A DNA stretch of 48,952 nucleotides from Gammaproteobacteria bacterium (GTDB lineage Bacteria > Pseudomonadota > Gammaproteobacteria > GCF-002020875): contig JABGQL010000078.1 in the NCBI GenBank assembly GCA_018648825.1, forward strand, positions 1 through 48,952, given 5' to 3'. Both the position numbers and the translations under genes were made by a program. The notes under the pieces were generated by a model. The model was not told the DNA's origin and ran no database searches. It worked only from the letters and a program-made list of their open reading frames with translations. Below are positions 1 through 9,686 of this stretch, one piece after another; within the stretch, counting starts at the first letter, position 1, and every line of letters starts with the position of its first letter.

Positions 1-69
1 ACTTTTTGTACAAATTTAGGCTTGTCTGCATGGGCTTTTTGAGAAGTTACGAAAAGGAAAAAGAACCTC

Positions 70-843
70 ATGTCAATCGACCTGCAACAGGTGGCTATTA
101 ACCCCACCGGAGTCACCCCGCTATACCAATCGGACGCGCACTCCATCTACTGGGTTGGGGTGGCGGAAGAGAGCGCCTTTCGTTGTAATGTCTACTTGAT
201 TGTTGATGGGGACGAGGTGATTCTGGTTGACCCCGGTAGCCGTGCCCATTTTGCGCAGGTAAAAGAGCGTATCTCCAGCGTGATCGACCCAATGAAGGTG
301 ACTGGCGCAATCGTCTGCCATCAAGATCCCGATGTGGCCGCATCGCTACTCGACTGGCTGGCCCTGAACCCTGCGATAAAGGTCTACACCACACCGCGTA
401 CCCATGTGTTATTACCCTATTATGATATCGAATATGACTATGTAGATGTCGAGGAGAATAGTGAGGTGACGCTCCCCTCCGGTGCGGTATTGCGCTTTAT
501 CGCCTCGCCGTTTCTCCACTTTCCCGGTGCCTTCACCACCTATGATGTCGCCACTCAGGCGCTCTTCTCCGGAGATATCTGGGCCGCGCTGGACAGTGAC
601 TGGTCGCTGGTGGTGAAGGAGAATTTTGACAGCCATCGTGACAGCATGGATCTGTTTCATATGGACTATATGGCCAGCAATGTTGCCTGCCGAGGCTACG
701 TAAAGCAGTTGGATGGTCTTGAGATTGACGCCATTCTGCCGCAGCATGGATCTATTATTGACTCTAAGTTTGTAAAAGAAGCTGTTGATTATCTAGAAAA
801 TGTACGTTGTGGAACAGACCTGGTGTATCCGGAGTTCTCTTGA
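70..843 (+). CDS. ODP-like diiron metallo-beta-lactamase-fold protein
   Basis: This 257-residue protein has the metallo-beta-lactamase fold of the oxygen-binding diiron (ODP) and flavodiiron family. The canonical HxHxDH motif is replaced by H84-x-D86-x-D88 (HQDPD). Further likely metal ligands are H150 in FLHFPGAF, D169 in SGDIW and H226 in PQHGS. There is no flavodoxin domain, so it is unlikely to reduce oxygen or NO alone. In this family stand-alone diiron proteins can bind O2 and act as sensors. It has no signal peptide, so it should be cytoplasmic. Only 15 bases separate it from the PAS kinase downstream, which suggests one operon and a sensory input role; that role is inference. The start is the first ATG, with AAGGAA about ten bases upstream. 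Confidence 0.85.
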   Translation: MSIDLQQVAINPTGVTPLYQSDAHSIYWVGVAEESAFRCNVYLIVDGDEVILVDPGSRAHFAQVKERISSVIDPMKVTGAIVCHQDPDVAASLLDWLALNPAIKVYTTPRTHVLLPYYDIEYDYVDVEENSEVTLPSGAVLRFIASPFLHFPGAFTTYDVATQALFSGDIWAALDSDWSLVVKENFDSHRDSMDLFHMDYMASNVACRGYVKQLDGLEIDAILPQHGSIIDSKFVKEAVDYLENVRCGTDLVYPEFS

Positions 844-858
844 TCTTCACACCTTTAT

Positions 859-2226
859 ATGAGTGAACAGAATGTGAGTGAACAGAGTGCTAATGACCCG
901 GAGCTGATCCAGCTGCGGCGTACCAACCGTATGCTCCAGCAGCGGGTCAAGCAGGCTGAGCGTATTCGCAAACAGTGGAGTGCGGCGGTGCTGCAGCTTG
1001 AAGAGTCGCACGAGCGCGAAAAGCGCATTAGCCAGCAGCTGGTCGAAAAAGAGAGTTTCCTCTCCAGTATCACCGGCAGCATGAATGAAGGGGTCTACGT
1101 GATCAACAATGACGGGGAGCTCACCTTTATGAACCCCAAGGCGGAGGCCCTGCTGGGGTGGACCCAGAGTGAGTTGTTGGGAGAGGATGTGCATGCACGG
1201 GTTCATGCGCCTCGAGCGGATGGTAGCCTGCTGGAGGTGGCGCACTGTCCGGTACATAAAACCCTGCTGGATGGCAGGCACCACAGCACCGAAAAAGATT
1301 GGTTCCAGAGTAGGAGCGGAAACTCTTTTCCGGTTGCCTTCTTCTCCTCTCCGCTGATGGAAGACGGTGTACAGCGGGGGGCAGTTGCCGTATTTCGTAA
1401 TATTGAGCAGGAGCTGGAGATGGAGCAGCGCCTGATTGAGACCGAAAAAATGGCCTCTCTCGGTGGCATGGTGGCCGGTGTGGCACATGAGGTCAATACA
1501 CCGGTGGGGGTGGGGGTGACCGCAATCACCTACATCAGTGATGAGACCAAAAATTTCCAGCAGGCCTTTGCCGCTGGCGGGCTCACCAAACAGAGCCTCA
1601 GTGACTATCTGGATACCATGATTGAGAGCAGCGAGATCGCCGAGAGCAACCTGGGGCGTGCAGCAAAATTGATTCGGGACTTCAAGAAGGTCGCGGTCAA
1701 CCAATCCATTACCCAGTGTGACACCTTTCTGCTCAAGCCCCATATTGAAGAGCTGCTGCACTCACTACAGCCACGCCTCAAGCATCGTCCGCTGGAGGTC
1801 AAGCTGCACTGTTCAGACACCCTCTCCATAGAGAGCGATTCTGGCGCATTGACACAGATTCTGGTCAACCTGATTGAAAATTCACTGATACACGCCTTTG
1901 AAGAGGATGAGTCCGGCACCTTGTCGATTGAGGTGGAAGAGCTGCCACACTCCGGCACGCAACAGAAAATCCGTCTCAGCTACCGGGATGATGGTCGGGG
2001 AATGACAGAGGTGGTGCGGCAGCACATCTTTGAACCCTTCTTCACTACATGCAGAGGAAAAGGGGGCAGTGGGTTGGGGATGCAGATCGTCTATAATCTG
2101 GTGGTTCACCGTCTACAAGGCACCATACAGGTCGAGAGCGCAGAGGAACAAGGCGCACACTTCCTGATAGCGCTGCCCGCTGTGATGCAAGATCAGCCTG
2201 ATACCACGGTGGAGAGGAGTAATTGA
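859..2226 (+). CDS. PAS-domain sensor histidine kinase (soluble)
   Basis: This is a 455-residue cytoplasmic histidine kinase. Residues 15-65 form a charged coiled coil. A PAS domain follows at about 66-185. The phosphoacceptor is H210 in GVAHEVNTP, the NTP variant of the H-box. The ATPase domain at about 290-445 shows the N-box (ILVNLIENSLIHAF), G1 (DDGRGM) and G2 (GSGLGMQI). It carries no receiver, so it must phosphorylate a separate one; the hybrid protein encoded directly downstream starts with a receiver and is the obvious partner. No clear ribosome binding site precedes the ATG. The first codons contain a near-exact repeat (MSEQNVSEQ), so a GTG at 874 is an alternative start. The stop overlaps the next start (TGATG), which points to translational coupling. 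Confidence 0.9.
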   Translation: MSEQNVSEQSANDPELIQLRRTNRMLQQRVKQAERIRKQWSAAVLQLEESHEREKRISQQLVEKESFLSSITGSMNEGVYVINNDGELTFMNPKAEALLGWTQSELLGEDVHARVHAPRADGSLLEVAHCPVHKTLLDGRHHSTEKDWFQSRSGNSFPVAFFSSPLMEDGVQRGAVAVFRNIEQELEMEQRLIETEKMASLGGMVAGVAHEVNTPVGVGVTAITYISDETKNFQQAFAAGGLTKQSLSDYLDTMIESSEIAESNLGRAAKLIRDFKKVAVNQSITQCDTFLLKPHIEELLHSLQPRLKHRPLEVKLHCSDTLSIESDSGALTQILVNLIENSLIHAFEEDESGTLSIEVEELPHSGTQQKIRLSYRDDGRGMTEVVRQHIFEPFFTTCRGKGGSGLGMQIVYNLVVHRLQGTIQVESAEEQGAHFLIALPAVMQDQPDTTVERSN

Positions 2227-4196
2227 TGAGTGAAGAAGAGCTACTGTTTGCCGATGACGAAGCGGACAGCGTTGTATCGCAGACGCCTGCAGAGCCACAG
2301 ATCGACAGCGCCCACCCCTGGAAGGTGATGGTGGTGGATGACGAGCAGAGTATTCATGATGTGACTCGCCTCTCACTGAGAAAGGTGACCTTTGAACAGC
2401 GCCCTCTTGAGCTGATCCACGCCTACAGCGGAGAAGAGGCGGTGCAACAACTACAGCAGCACCCTGACGTGGCGCTGATTCTGCTGGATGTGGTGATGGA
2501 GAGCGATGATGCCGGCCTCAAAGCGATCAAACAGATTCGGCAGACCGAAAAAAATGAGCTGGTCCGTATCGTACTGCGTACCGGTCAACCGGGGTCTGCA
2601 CCCGCGCATCAGGTCATTGTCGACTACGACATCAACGACTACAAAGACAAGAGCGAACTCACCTCGGATAAGCTTTTCACCTGTGTGATCTCCTCCCTGC
2701 GTGGCTATCAGGGGTTGCAGAAAATCCAGCATCACCAGCAAGTGAAGCAGCAGCTGTTGGCAGAGAAGGAGGCCAACCGGGCAAAAGATGACTTTCTGGC
2801 GGCGATGAGCCATGAGTTGCGCACTCCACTGACGGCACTGTTGGGCAATGGGGAGCTGCTCAGCTCCAGCGGGCTTAACCATGACCAACAGAAGTTGCTG
2901 GAGTCGATGGACGTGTCCGGCAAAGGGCTGCTCTATTTGATCAATGACCTGCTCGACGTCTCCAAGATCGCCGCCGGTAAATTTACCATCGACGACACCG
3001 AATTTGACCTTGATGCGCTACTCGACGAGATCAAAACCATCTTCTATAAACGGGCGGAAGAGGCCAGGCTTAGCTTCAAGGTCTCATCCAGCCTCCACTG
3101 TAGCACCCTGTTGAGAGGGGACGGGCACCGCATCAGTCAGATCCTGATCAACCTGCTGGGCAATGCCGTTAAATTTACCGAGCAGGGCAGTGTTACCCTC
3201 ACAATCAGCGAACTTGAAGCAATCGATGGATCAGAATTACCACAACTCAGTATGGTAGTTCAGGATCAGGGGATCGGCATCTCTCCCGAGGTGATGGAAC
3301 AGCTGTTTCAGCCCTTCGAACAGGGGGATAGCTCCATCTCCCGCCGTTTTGGCGGTACCGGACTTGGGCTCTACATCTCCAGACAGTTGGTCGACTTGAT
3401 GGGTGGTAGCATCCATGTTGACAGTGTAGCGGGGCAAGGGGCACGCTTTGAGGTGCGGTTGCCACTGCGTTTCAGTGAAACCCCGGTTCAACTGCGTATC
3501 TCCGGGCAACAGCACTCCCTTCCTGCAAATTATCAGGGCACCGTGTTGATTGCCGAAGATGCCCCCGAGCTGCAACTACTGGAACAGCGTATGGTGGAGC
3601 GCTACGGCCTTAAGACGCGAATTGCGCGCAACGGAGAGGAGGCGGTAGAGCTGGCACTGGCAAAATCGTTTGATCTCATCTTGATGGATATGCAGATGCC
3701 GTTGATGGATGGCATTGAGGCGACGCGACAGTTGAGGAGAGCGGGCTGTACCACCCCCATTGTCGCACTGACCGCCAACGTCATGCCCAGACACCGGGAG
3801 CAGTTTAAGCAGGCGGGCTGTGACCACTTCCTGGAAAAACCGATCAACCGCAGTGCGCTGGAGCAGGTGCTGACCACACATCTTCACAAGGGCGCTGAAC
3901 CCGTACAGGAGCTTGATGACCTCATTGATGATGAGCTTTACCAGCTATTTATAGAGCGCAGCCGTGTCCTGCACCAAGAGATGATGGCAGCATTTGAAGT
4001 GAGCAGCTGGGCAGAGGTGCGTAGCGCCGCGCACACCATCAAGGGGAGTGGCACAACCTTCGGTTACCCCGACCTGACCCGAATGGGCGCCGAGGTCTGT
4101 ATCACCATCGATGCCGACAACCATGCAGAGGCGGCAACCGCCGTAGAGCAGTTGCATCAGGTGTTACAGCAGATCAGTGGCCCACTGCCAACGTAA
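2226..4196 (+). CDS. Hybrid kinase: REC - HisKA - HATPase - REC - HPt
   Basis: This soluble phosphorelay protein has about 656 residues. Its order is an N-terminal receiver (phosphoacceptor D88 in LLDVVME), a coil, HisKA (H196 in MSHELRTP), an ATPase domain with N-box NLLGNAVKF and G2 FGGTGLGLY, a second receiver (D488 in ILMDMQMP) and a C-terminal HPt domain (H603 in HTIKGSG). It holds the only HPt domain in the cluster, so it is the natural hub that collects phosphate from the other hybrids; this is inference. I chose ATG 2226 because GGAGAGGAG lies about seven bases upstream and the codon overlaps the preceding TGA. An in-frame TTG lies just before it. The upstream PAS kinase probably acts on the N-terminal receiver. 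Confidence 0.9.
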   Translation: MSEEELLFADDEADSVVSQTPAEPQIDSAHPWKVMVVDDEQSIHDVTRLSLRKVTFEQRPLELIHAYSGEEAVQQLQQHPDVALILLDVVMESDDAGLKAIKQIRQTEKNELVRIVLRTGQPGSAPAHQVIVDYDINDYKDKSELTSDKLFTCVISSLRGYQGLQKIQHHQQVKQQLLAEKEANRAKDDFLAAMSHELRTPLTALLGNGELLSSSGLNHDQQKLLESMDVSGKGLLYLINDLLDVSKIAAGKFTIDDTEFDLDALLDEIKTIFYKRAEEARLSFKVSSSLHCSTLLRGDGHRISQILINLLGNAVKFTEQGSVTLTISELEAIDGSELPQLSMVVQDQGIGISPEVMEQLFQPFEQGDSSISRRFGGTGLGLYISRQLVDLMGGSIHVDSVAGQGARFEVRLPLRFSETPVQLRISGQQHSLPANYQGTVLIAEDAPELQLLEQRMVERYGLKTRIARNGEEAVELALAKSFDLILMDMQMPLMDGIEATRQLRRAGCTTPIVALTANVMPRHREQFKQAGCDHFLEKPINRSALEQVLTTHLHKGAEPVQELDDLIDDELYQLFIERSRVLHQEMMAAFEVSSWAEVRSAAHTIKGSGTTFGYPDLTRMGAEVCITIDADNHAEAATAVEQLHQVLQQISGPLPT

Positions 4197-4793
4197 CCTG
4201 CCCTCTCTGCGGACTCCTCCGGATACACACAGAAAATGCTCCATTAGGGGCTCCTTAGGGACTCTCTTGTATGGGTACCATCCGTTTTGTCGGGTGAAAA
4301 ATGGAGAAGAGGGCCATTGCTTGCTCTATTGGGTCAGGGGTGAGGTGTCATAATTGGGACATTTTTCTGGGTTTTTGGGTGTTAAATGAAGCAGTCTGGA
4401 TGTTATGGAGTCTTCCGGTTCAAATAGTATACATTTTGATCTGTTTGCTTAATGTCAATATGTAATATATTGGTTTATCAGTATTTTTATGTTGATTGTA
4501 TGGATATCATTATTCCATAATAATCCTTGATAGTTATCTTTTAGGGGGCTCCTGAATCAGTCTGTAGGAGCTGAATTGTGCTCGTAGATGGTAGCCAAAT
4601 GGAGAGCTATGAGGTGAATTTTGCACATGACGGACTCAATGCCTCCTTGCTGTACAGAGATAGATCGTCGTAATTAGATAGTTATCAATAGAGCAATGGA
4701 GTGGAGCTTGAAGGCTGACAGATGCCAAAAATATCTCGTCTACCTCGCTGCTCTTCTCTTTATATTACATACCCACAGCTGGAAGCGATACCG
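4197..4793 (+). other. Spacer before the four-module giant kinase
   Basis: This 597-base spacer has no well-supported gene. The middle (about 4380-4540) is clearly richer in A+T than the flanking genes and is the likely promoter region of the kinase gene, but no convincing -35/-10 pair was found. A stem-loop is formed by GCTCCT and AGGAGC around 4549-4572 without a T-run. A possible small reading frame at 4578-4673 is listed separately. Confidence 0.5.
4578..4673 (+). CDS. Possible 31-residue small ORF
   Basis: A GTG at 4578 is preceded by TAGGAG at a normal distance (seven bases) and opens 31 codons to a TAA at 4671. The product ends in an alternating polar and hydrophobic stretch (NFAHDGLNASLLYRDRSS) that resembles a beta strand of an outer-membrane or secreted protein. 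It could be a real small gene, a decayed 3' end of a lost gene, or chance. No homologue is recognised. Confidence 0.15.
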   Translation: MLVDGSQMESYEVNFAHDGLNASLLYRDRSS

Positions 4794-7700
4794 ATGAAAC
4801 TGAGTAACCTCACCCTGCGTAACAAACTCTTGCTCACCATCCTCTTCACCTCGTCGATGTTGGTGTTGCCGTGGTGGTTTATCAGCTCCAGTCTGGAGCA
4901 GCTGGCGGAGAAGAGTGACAAGGCGAGTACCTCCAACCGTATCATCAAGCTGGCCAAAGAGGCGCGGATCGAGGAGAAGAACTTCATCCAGCGTAACAAG
5001 CCGGAGTACGCGGAGAATGTGGAGCGTATCCTCAAGGAGATGGAGGTCATTACCACGGAGAGTCTCAACCAGTTCCAGCAGCAGCAGAACATCAACCAGG
5101 TCAACCAGATTCGCCAGCGTCAGATCGCCTACCATCAGGCCTTCAGCCGCTATGTGGGTCTCGACCGCAACTCAGAGCAGCAGCAGCAGAGTATGGAGCA
5201 GTCGGCACGCGCACTGGAGCAGGCGGCACTCGCCCTGCGTAGCGACCAGAAGCAGCAGCGTGAGGGGCTGATGGGTCGCCAGGAGGAGCTGCGGGTGGCG
5301 ATCAAGGACAAGAGTAACAAGTTGGTGGGTGCCAATATACTGGTGGATCTCACCAATGTCGCGATTATCGCCAAGAAGGACTTTGTGCAGTTTGGTGAGG
5401 AGCGCTATGCCGATCTGCTGCGCAGTACCCTGCGGACCATGCGCCGCACAATCGATGACCTGCTGCCACGCTTCAAGAAGGTGCAGAATCTGGAGAAGTT
5501 GCGCGAAATGGGGCCGATGCAGCAGCGTTTTCTGGAGAGTTTCGAGGAGCTGGTCTCAACCAGAGAGGAGCTGAGAGAGGATGGCGAGCAGATGATGGTG
5601 GAGGAGGCGCGCCAGTTGGAGCAGCAGGCGCTTGCGCTACGGGTGAGCCAGAAGCAGCAGCGTCAGGCGCTGCTGGCAGAGCCGAAGCTGGATCAGGCCG
5701 CGTTGACCGACAAGCTGGAGAAGGCGGCGATGGCCAACCGCCTGATCAAACTCACCAAGGAGGCGCGCGTCGAGGAGAAGAACTTCATCCAGCGCGGGGA
5801 TAGAGCGTATATCGCCAAGGTGGAGGGGCTGCTGGAGGAGATTAATCAGCAGGCGGAGCTGTTTCTCCCGCGCTTCCGTCAGCCACAGAATATCCAGCAG
5901 ATGGAGCTGATTCATCAGAGTAAAGAGGCCTATGAGCGGGCCCTTGCACACTATGTGGAGTTGAATCAACGCTATATGGATATTCGTGCAGACATTGATG
6001 CGGTCGTCTCCGAGCTACAGCGCGTTGTGGTTGAGTTGATCGAGAGTCAAAACATCGATATTGCCGCCTACACCATGGAACAGGAGGGGGTTTTTGCCAA
6101 GATCGCCGACAAGGTGAGCAAGGCGGCGATGGCCAACCGGCTGATCAAGCTCGCCAAGGAGGCGCGCATTGAGGAGAAGAACTTTATCCTGCGTGGTGAT
6201 GAGCGCCATATCCAGGAGGTGCGCAAGGTGCTGTCAAGTCTGGAGGCGCTGGGGCAGCAGAGTCTGTTGGAGTTTGAGCAGTCGCAGAATGTGCGCCAGT
6301 TGAACACCGTACTGAGTGAGCTCGGCCTCTACCACAACCACTTCGAGAACTTCGTCTCCACCTATTCGGAGAGTCTCGACAGCCGTGCCCAGATGGAGCT
6401 GGAGGCGCGCCAGCTGGAGCAGCAGGCGCTGGCACTGCGCAGTGATCAGAAGCAGCAGCGGCAGCTGATTCAGACACAGACCGAGGAGGTGATCATCGCC
6501 TCACTGCTGGCTGCCGGTGCCGTGGTGGTGGTGCTGCTACTACTGATCTTGCGTAACCTCAGCGGTCGCATGAGCAATCTGGTGAAGCAGGCACAGGACA
6601 TTGCCGAGCGCAAGGTGCTGCAAGAGCGTGAGATTGAGGCGGCCACGGTAGTGGAGGATGAGCTCGGCGAGGTAGAGCAGGCGCTGATCGATATCAACCG
6701 CAGCTTCCTTGAGATCACCCGCCAGTCGGAGCGTATTGCCGACGGGGACTATGAGCAGAATATCACCCCGCGTTCAGCACAGGATAGTCTGGGCGTGGCG
6801 ATGGTGCAGATGACCGCAAACCTGCGTCAGTTGATGGAGGATAACGAAGCGCGCAACTGGGTGGATGGTGGTGTTGCTACCATCAATGAGACGGTGCGCG
6901 GAGAGCAGGACGGCACCCAGTTGGCCAACCAGGTCATTGAACAGCTCTGTAGCTACCTGCAGGCCAGTGTCGGTGCGCTCTATCTACGCGTAGAGGTCGA
7001 TTCGGAACAAGATAAGGGGGTGTCTGAGCCGATGCTGCAGCTGTTGGGCAGTTACGCCTTCAGTGAGCGTAAGAACCTCTCCAACCGTTACCGTTGGGGG
7101 GAGGGGGTTGTTGGGCAGGCCGCACTGGAGGGGAAGTTGATTCAGCTCTCTCAAGTGCCCGATGACTACATTAAGGTCAGCTCTGGACTGGGGGAGAGTA
7201 CACCACAGCATGTTGTGGTTGTCCCCTTCCTGTTTGAGGGAGAGGTGCGTGGTGTTGTAGAGATTGCCACGGTGGCGGCCCTCAATTCTGGCGTAAGAGA
7301 GATATTGGAGCGTAGTGTAGAGGCGATCGGCATCGCCTTTGAGGCGGTGCAGCGACGTGATGAACTGAATGACTCTTTGAAAATCTCGCAACAGTTGGCA
7401 GAGCAGATGCAGATGCAGCAAGAGGAGTTGCAGCAGACCAATGAGCAGCTCACAGAGCAGACCGAGGCGCTGGAGGTTTCACAGCGTGATGTAGAGGAGC
7501 GTAACCGTCGCCTGGAGGTGACTCAAGATGAGTTGAACCAACGTGCCGAGCAGCTCACCCAGTCGAGCAAATATAAATCGGAATTCCTCGCCAATATGAG
7601 CCATGAGCTGCGCACCCCGCTCAACTCTATCCTGCTGCTCTCGAAGATGATTGCCGGCGGCGATGTGGCGAAGAGTGATGACCAGCGCAAGCATGCCCAG

Positions 7701-9686
7701 GTGATCCATGATGCCGGCTCTGATCTGCTATCGCTGATCAATGAGGTGCTGGATCTCTCCAAGATTGAGGCGGGCAAGATGATGGTTCATCTGGAAACAG
7801 TCGAGGTGGCCCCCTTTATCGAGAGCTTCTCGTCGCTGTTTCGGCCACAGGCGACAGCGAAGGGGGTTGGGTTTGAGGTGGTGGTAGAGCCGGGCACTCC
7901 AGAGCGCCTGCGCAGTGACCATGATCGCCTGCAACAGGTGTTGCGTAATTTCCTCTCCAATGCGATGAAATTTACCGACAGTGGTGCTATTACAGTGCGA
8001 GCCAGCCAGTTCAATCCGAAGATGGTCGCTGACCTGGTCGGTTTTGGTGGGGTTCGTGACACCCTGCAGAAAAACCCGCAAGACTATATAGTGTTTAGCG
8101 TGGAGGACAGTGGCAGAGGCATTCCGCAAGAGAAGCGCGAGCTGGTATTTGAGGCATTCCAGCAGGCAGATGGTTCAACCAGCCGCTCCTATGGAGGTAC
8201 CGGTTTGGGACTCTCAATTTCGACCCAGATTGCGACAATGCTGGGGGGGATGCTGGCGCTGCACTCCAGTACCGATGCACAAGGCCACGGCTCTCTCTTC
8301 AGTATTGTGCTGCCGATAGAGCCGGGGAGCGCACTGCTTGAAGAGGCTGAGGTGGTTGAGGAGCAGGAGCAGCAGGCGAGCCTTGCAACAGCATCCAGTG
8401 ATCGCTACTCCTACACCGTTGATGTCACCTCTCCGGGGGGTGGAGATGAAGAGAGGCTGCGTGACGACCGCATGACCACCGCCAGAGAGGATGAGCGTAC
8501 CCTGCTAGTGGTTGAGGATGATATACGTTTTGCGCGCAGCTTGATCGAGCTGGGGCAGCAGCGAGGGTTCAGGGTGATCCATGCCGGGAGTGGTGCAGAG
8601 GGGGTGCGTCTGGCGGAGGAGTACCTGCCTGCGGCCATTATGCTGGATATACAGCTGCCGATTATGGATGGTTGGGATGTGATTCGTCACCTTAAGAAGA
8701 CCCCGGAAACCAGCCACATTCCAGTCCATGTGATCTCCGTGGTGGAGGAGAAGAGGCTCGGTTATCGGCTGGGTGCCGCACATTACCTGACCAAGCCGGT
8801 CACTCCACTGGAGCTGGATGACGCCTTTAACAAGATTGAACAGCACTTGTCGACAGAGCTGCGCTATCTGCTGGTGGTGGAGGATAACCGGATTGAGCGT
8901 GAGGCCATTGTGCAGTTGCTGGAGTGCAAAAACAGCGGGGTTGAGTGTCACCAGGCATCAACCGGCAAGGAGGCGATGGAGCACCTGCGGCGTCAACACT
9001 ATGATGCCTGCGTGGTTGATCTGAAGATGCCGGAGATGGATGGCTGTGCACTGCTGAAAGAGATGAGTGAGGATGAAACGCTGGAGTACACCCCGGTGAT
9101 CATCTACACCGGACAGGATGTGGATCGAAAGCAGGAGCAGATGCTGCGCAAGTATGCGGACCAGATTATTCTCAAAACGGCGGACTCCTCTGCCCGCCTG
9201 CTGGAGGAGGTTGCGCTATTTTTGCACCGTAGCCGCAGCAGCTTCAGTGAAAATGCACAGCGGCTGTTGGCGGACATCTCAGACAAGGATCAACGCTTCG
9301 AGGGGCGTACGGTGCTGCTGGTGGATGATGATATTCGCAACACCTTTGCTCTCAGTGCGATCCTTGAGGTGCGTGGATTGAATGTCTTGAGCGCGGCCAA
9401 TGGGGCTGAGGCGCTGGATGAGCTGGAGGCCCATGTCGATGAGGTCGATATTGTGCTGATGGATATCATGATGCCGGTGATGGATGGCTATGAGGCGATG
9501 CGTAGAATCCGTAAAGATGAGCGCTTTGCGGGGCTGCCAGTGGTGGCGTTGACCGCCAAGGCGCTACAGGAGGACCGTGCATTGGCGATGGAGGCGGGTG
9601 CATCCGACTATATGACCAAGCCCATCGACTATGACCAGCTCTTCTCGCTGATTCGTGTCTGGCTCGCGGCTGGGAGAAGCGGTTAA
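4794..9686 (+). CDS. Giant hybrid kinase: four helical modules, HAMP, GAF, HK, 3 REC
   Basis: This membrane kinase has about 1630 residues. TM1 (about 10-35) is followed by a periplasmic region of about 530 residues and TM2 (about 566-586). The periplasmic part is four tandem helical modules of about 133 residues. Each opens with a form of NRLIKLAKEARIEEKNFI, near residues 45, 177, 312 and 445; the second copy is the most divergent. The family resembles 4-helix ligand-binding bundles (HBM or CHASE3 type). A HAMP-like linker, a GAF domain (about 690-850), a long coiled coil, HisKA (H937), an ATPase domain and three receivers (D1285, D1409, D1557) follow. ATG 4794 is preferred: GGAAG lies eight bases upstream and it leads straight into TM1. 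An ATG at 4722 would add 24 residues of non-signal sequence. Its paralogue lies on the other strand at 16467-20954. Confidence 0.9.
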   Translation: MKLSNLTLRNKLLLTILFTSSMLVLPWWFISSSLEQLAEKSDKASTSNRIIKLAKEARIEEKNFIQRNKPEYAENVERILKEMEVITTESLNQFQQQQNINQVNQIRQRQIAYHQAFSRYVGLDRNSEQQQQSMEQSARALEQAALALRSDQKQQREGLMGRQEELRVAIKDKSNKLVGANILVDLTNVAIIAKKDFVQFGEERYADLLRSTLRTMRRTIDDLLPRFKKVQNLEKLREMGPMQQRFLESFEELVSTREELREDGEQMMVEEARQLEQQALALRVSQKQQRQALLAEPKLDQAALTDKLEKAAMANRLIKLTKEARVEEKNFIQRGDRAYIAKVEGLLEEINQQAELFLPRFRQPQNIQQMELIHQSKEAYERALAHYVELNQRYMDIRADIDAVVSELQRVVVELIESQNIDIAAYTMEQEGVFAKIADKVSKAAMANRLIKLAKEARIEEKNFILRGDERHIQEVRKVLSSLEALGQQSLLEFEQSQNVRQLNTVLSELGLYHNHFENFVSTYSESLDSRAQMELEARQLEQQALALRSDQKQQRQLIQTQTEEVIIASLLAAGAVVVVLLLLILRNLSGRMSNLVKQAQDIAERKVLQEREIEAATVVEDELGEVEQALIDINRSFLEITRQSERIADGDYEQNITPRSAQDSLGVAMVQMTANLRQLMEDNEARNWVDGGVATINETVRGEQDGTQLANQVIEQLCSYLQASVGALYLRVEVDSEQDKGVSEPMLQLLGSYAFSERKNLSNRYRWGEGVVGQAALEGKLIQLSQVPDDYIKVSSGLGESTPQHVVVVPFLFEGEVRGVVEIATVAALNSGVREILERSVEAIGIAFEAVQRRDELNDSLKISQQLAEQMQMQQEELQQTNEQLTEQTEALEVSQRDVEERNRRLEVTQDELNQRAEQLTQSSKYKSEFLANMSHELRTPLNSILLLSKMIAGGDVAKSDDQRKHAQVIHDAGSDLLSLINEVLDLSKIEAGKMMVHLETVEVAPFIESFSSLFRPQATAKGVGFEVVVEPGTPERLRSDHDRLQQVLRNFLSNAMKFTDSGAITVRASQFNPKMVADLVGFGGVRDTLQKNPQDYIVFSVEDSGRGIPQEKRELVFEAFQQADGSTSRSYGGTGLGLSISTQIATMLGGMLALHSSTDAQGHGSLFSIVLPIEPGSALLEEAEVVEEQEQQASLATASSDRYSYTVDVTSPGGGDEERLRDDRMTTAREDERTLLVVEDDIRFARSLIELGQQRGFRVIHAGSGAEGVRLAEEYLPAAIMLDIQLPIMDGWDVIRHLKKTPETSHIPVHVISVVEEKRLGYRLGAAHYLTKPVTPLELDDAFNKIEQHLSTELRYLLVVEDNRIEREAIVQLLECKNSGVECHQASTGKEAMEHLRRQHYDACVVDLKMPEMDGCALLKEMSEDETLEYTPVIIYTGQDVDRKQEQMLRKYADQIILKTADSSARLLEEVALFLHRSRSSFSENAQRLLADISDKDQRFEGRTVLLVDDDIRNTFALSAILEVRGLNVLSAANGAEALDELEAHVDEVDIVLMDIMMPVMDGYEAMRRIRKDERFAGLPVVALTAKALQEDRALAMEAGASDYMTKPIDYDQLFSLIRVWLAAGRSG
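4923..6480 (+). repeat. Four direct repeats of about 400 bp encoding sensor modules
   Basis: Within the kinase gene the segment coding for the periplasmic modules repeats with a period of about 400 bp. Near-identical DNA begins around 4923, 5719 and 6118 (for example GAGGAGAAGAACTT), and a diverged copy begins around 5323. A linker coding for ALALRSDQKQQR or a close variant closes copies one, three and four. The high DNA identity between copies three and four suggests recent duplication or gene conversion. Confidence 0.75.

Noticed and set aside
847-1761. Long minus-strand open frame (304 codons) opposite the PAS kinase
   Set aside because: It lies fully within a plus-strand kinase with all motifs intact, and its translation shows no domain. 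It is a shadow of the coding pattern.
4445-4473. TTGCTT and a following AT-rich stretch as promoter of the giant kinase
   Set aside because: With a 17-base spacer the -10 would be TATTGG, and other spacings do not fit. The match is too weak in AT-rich DNA.
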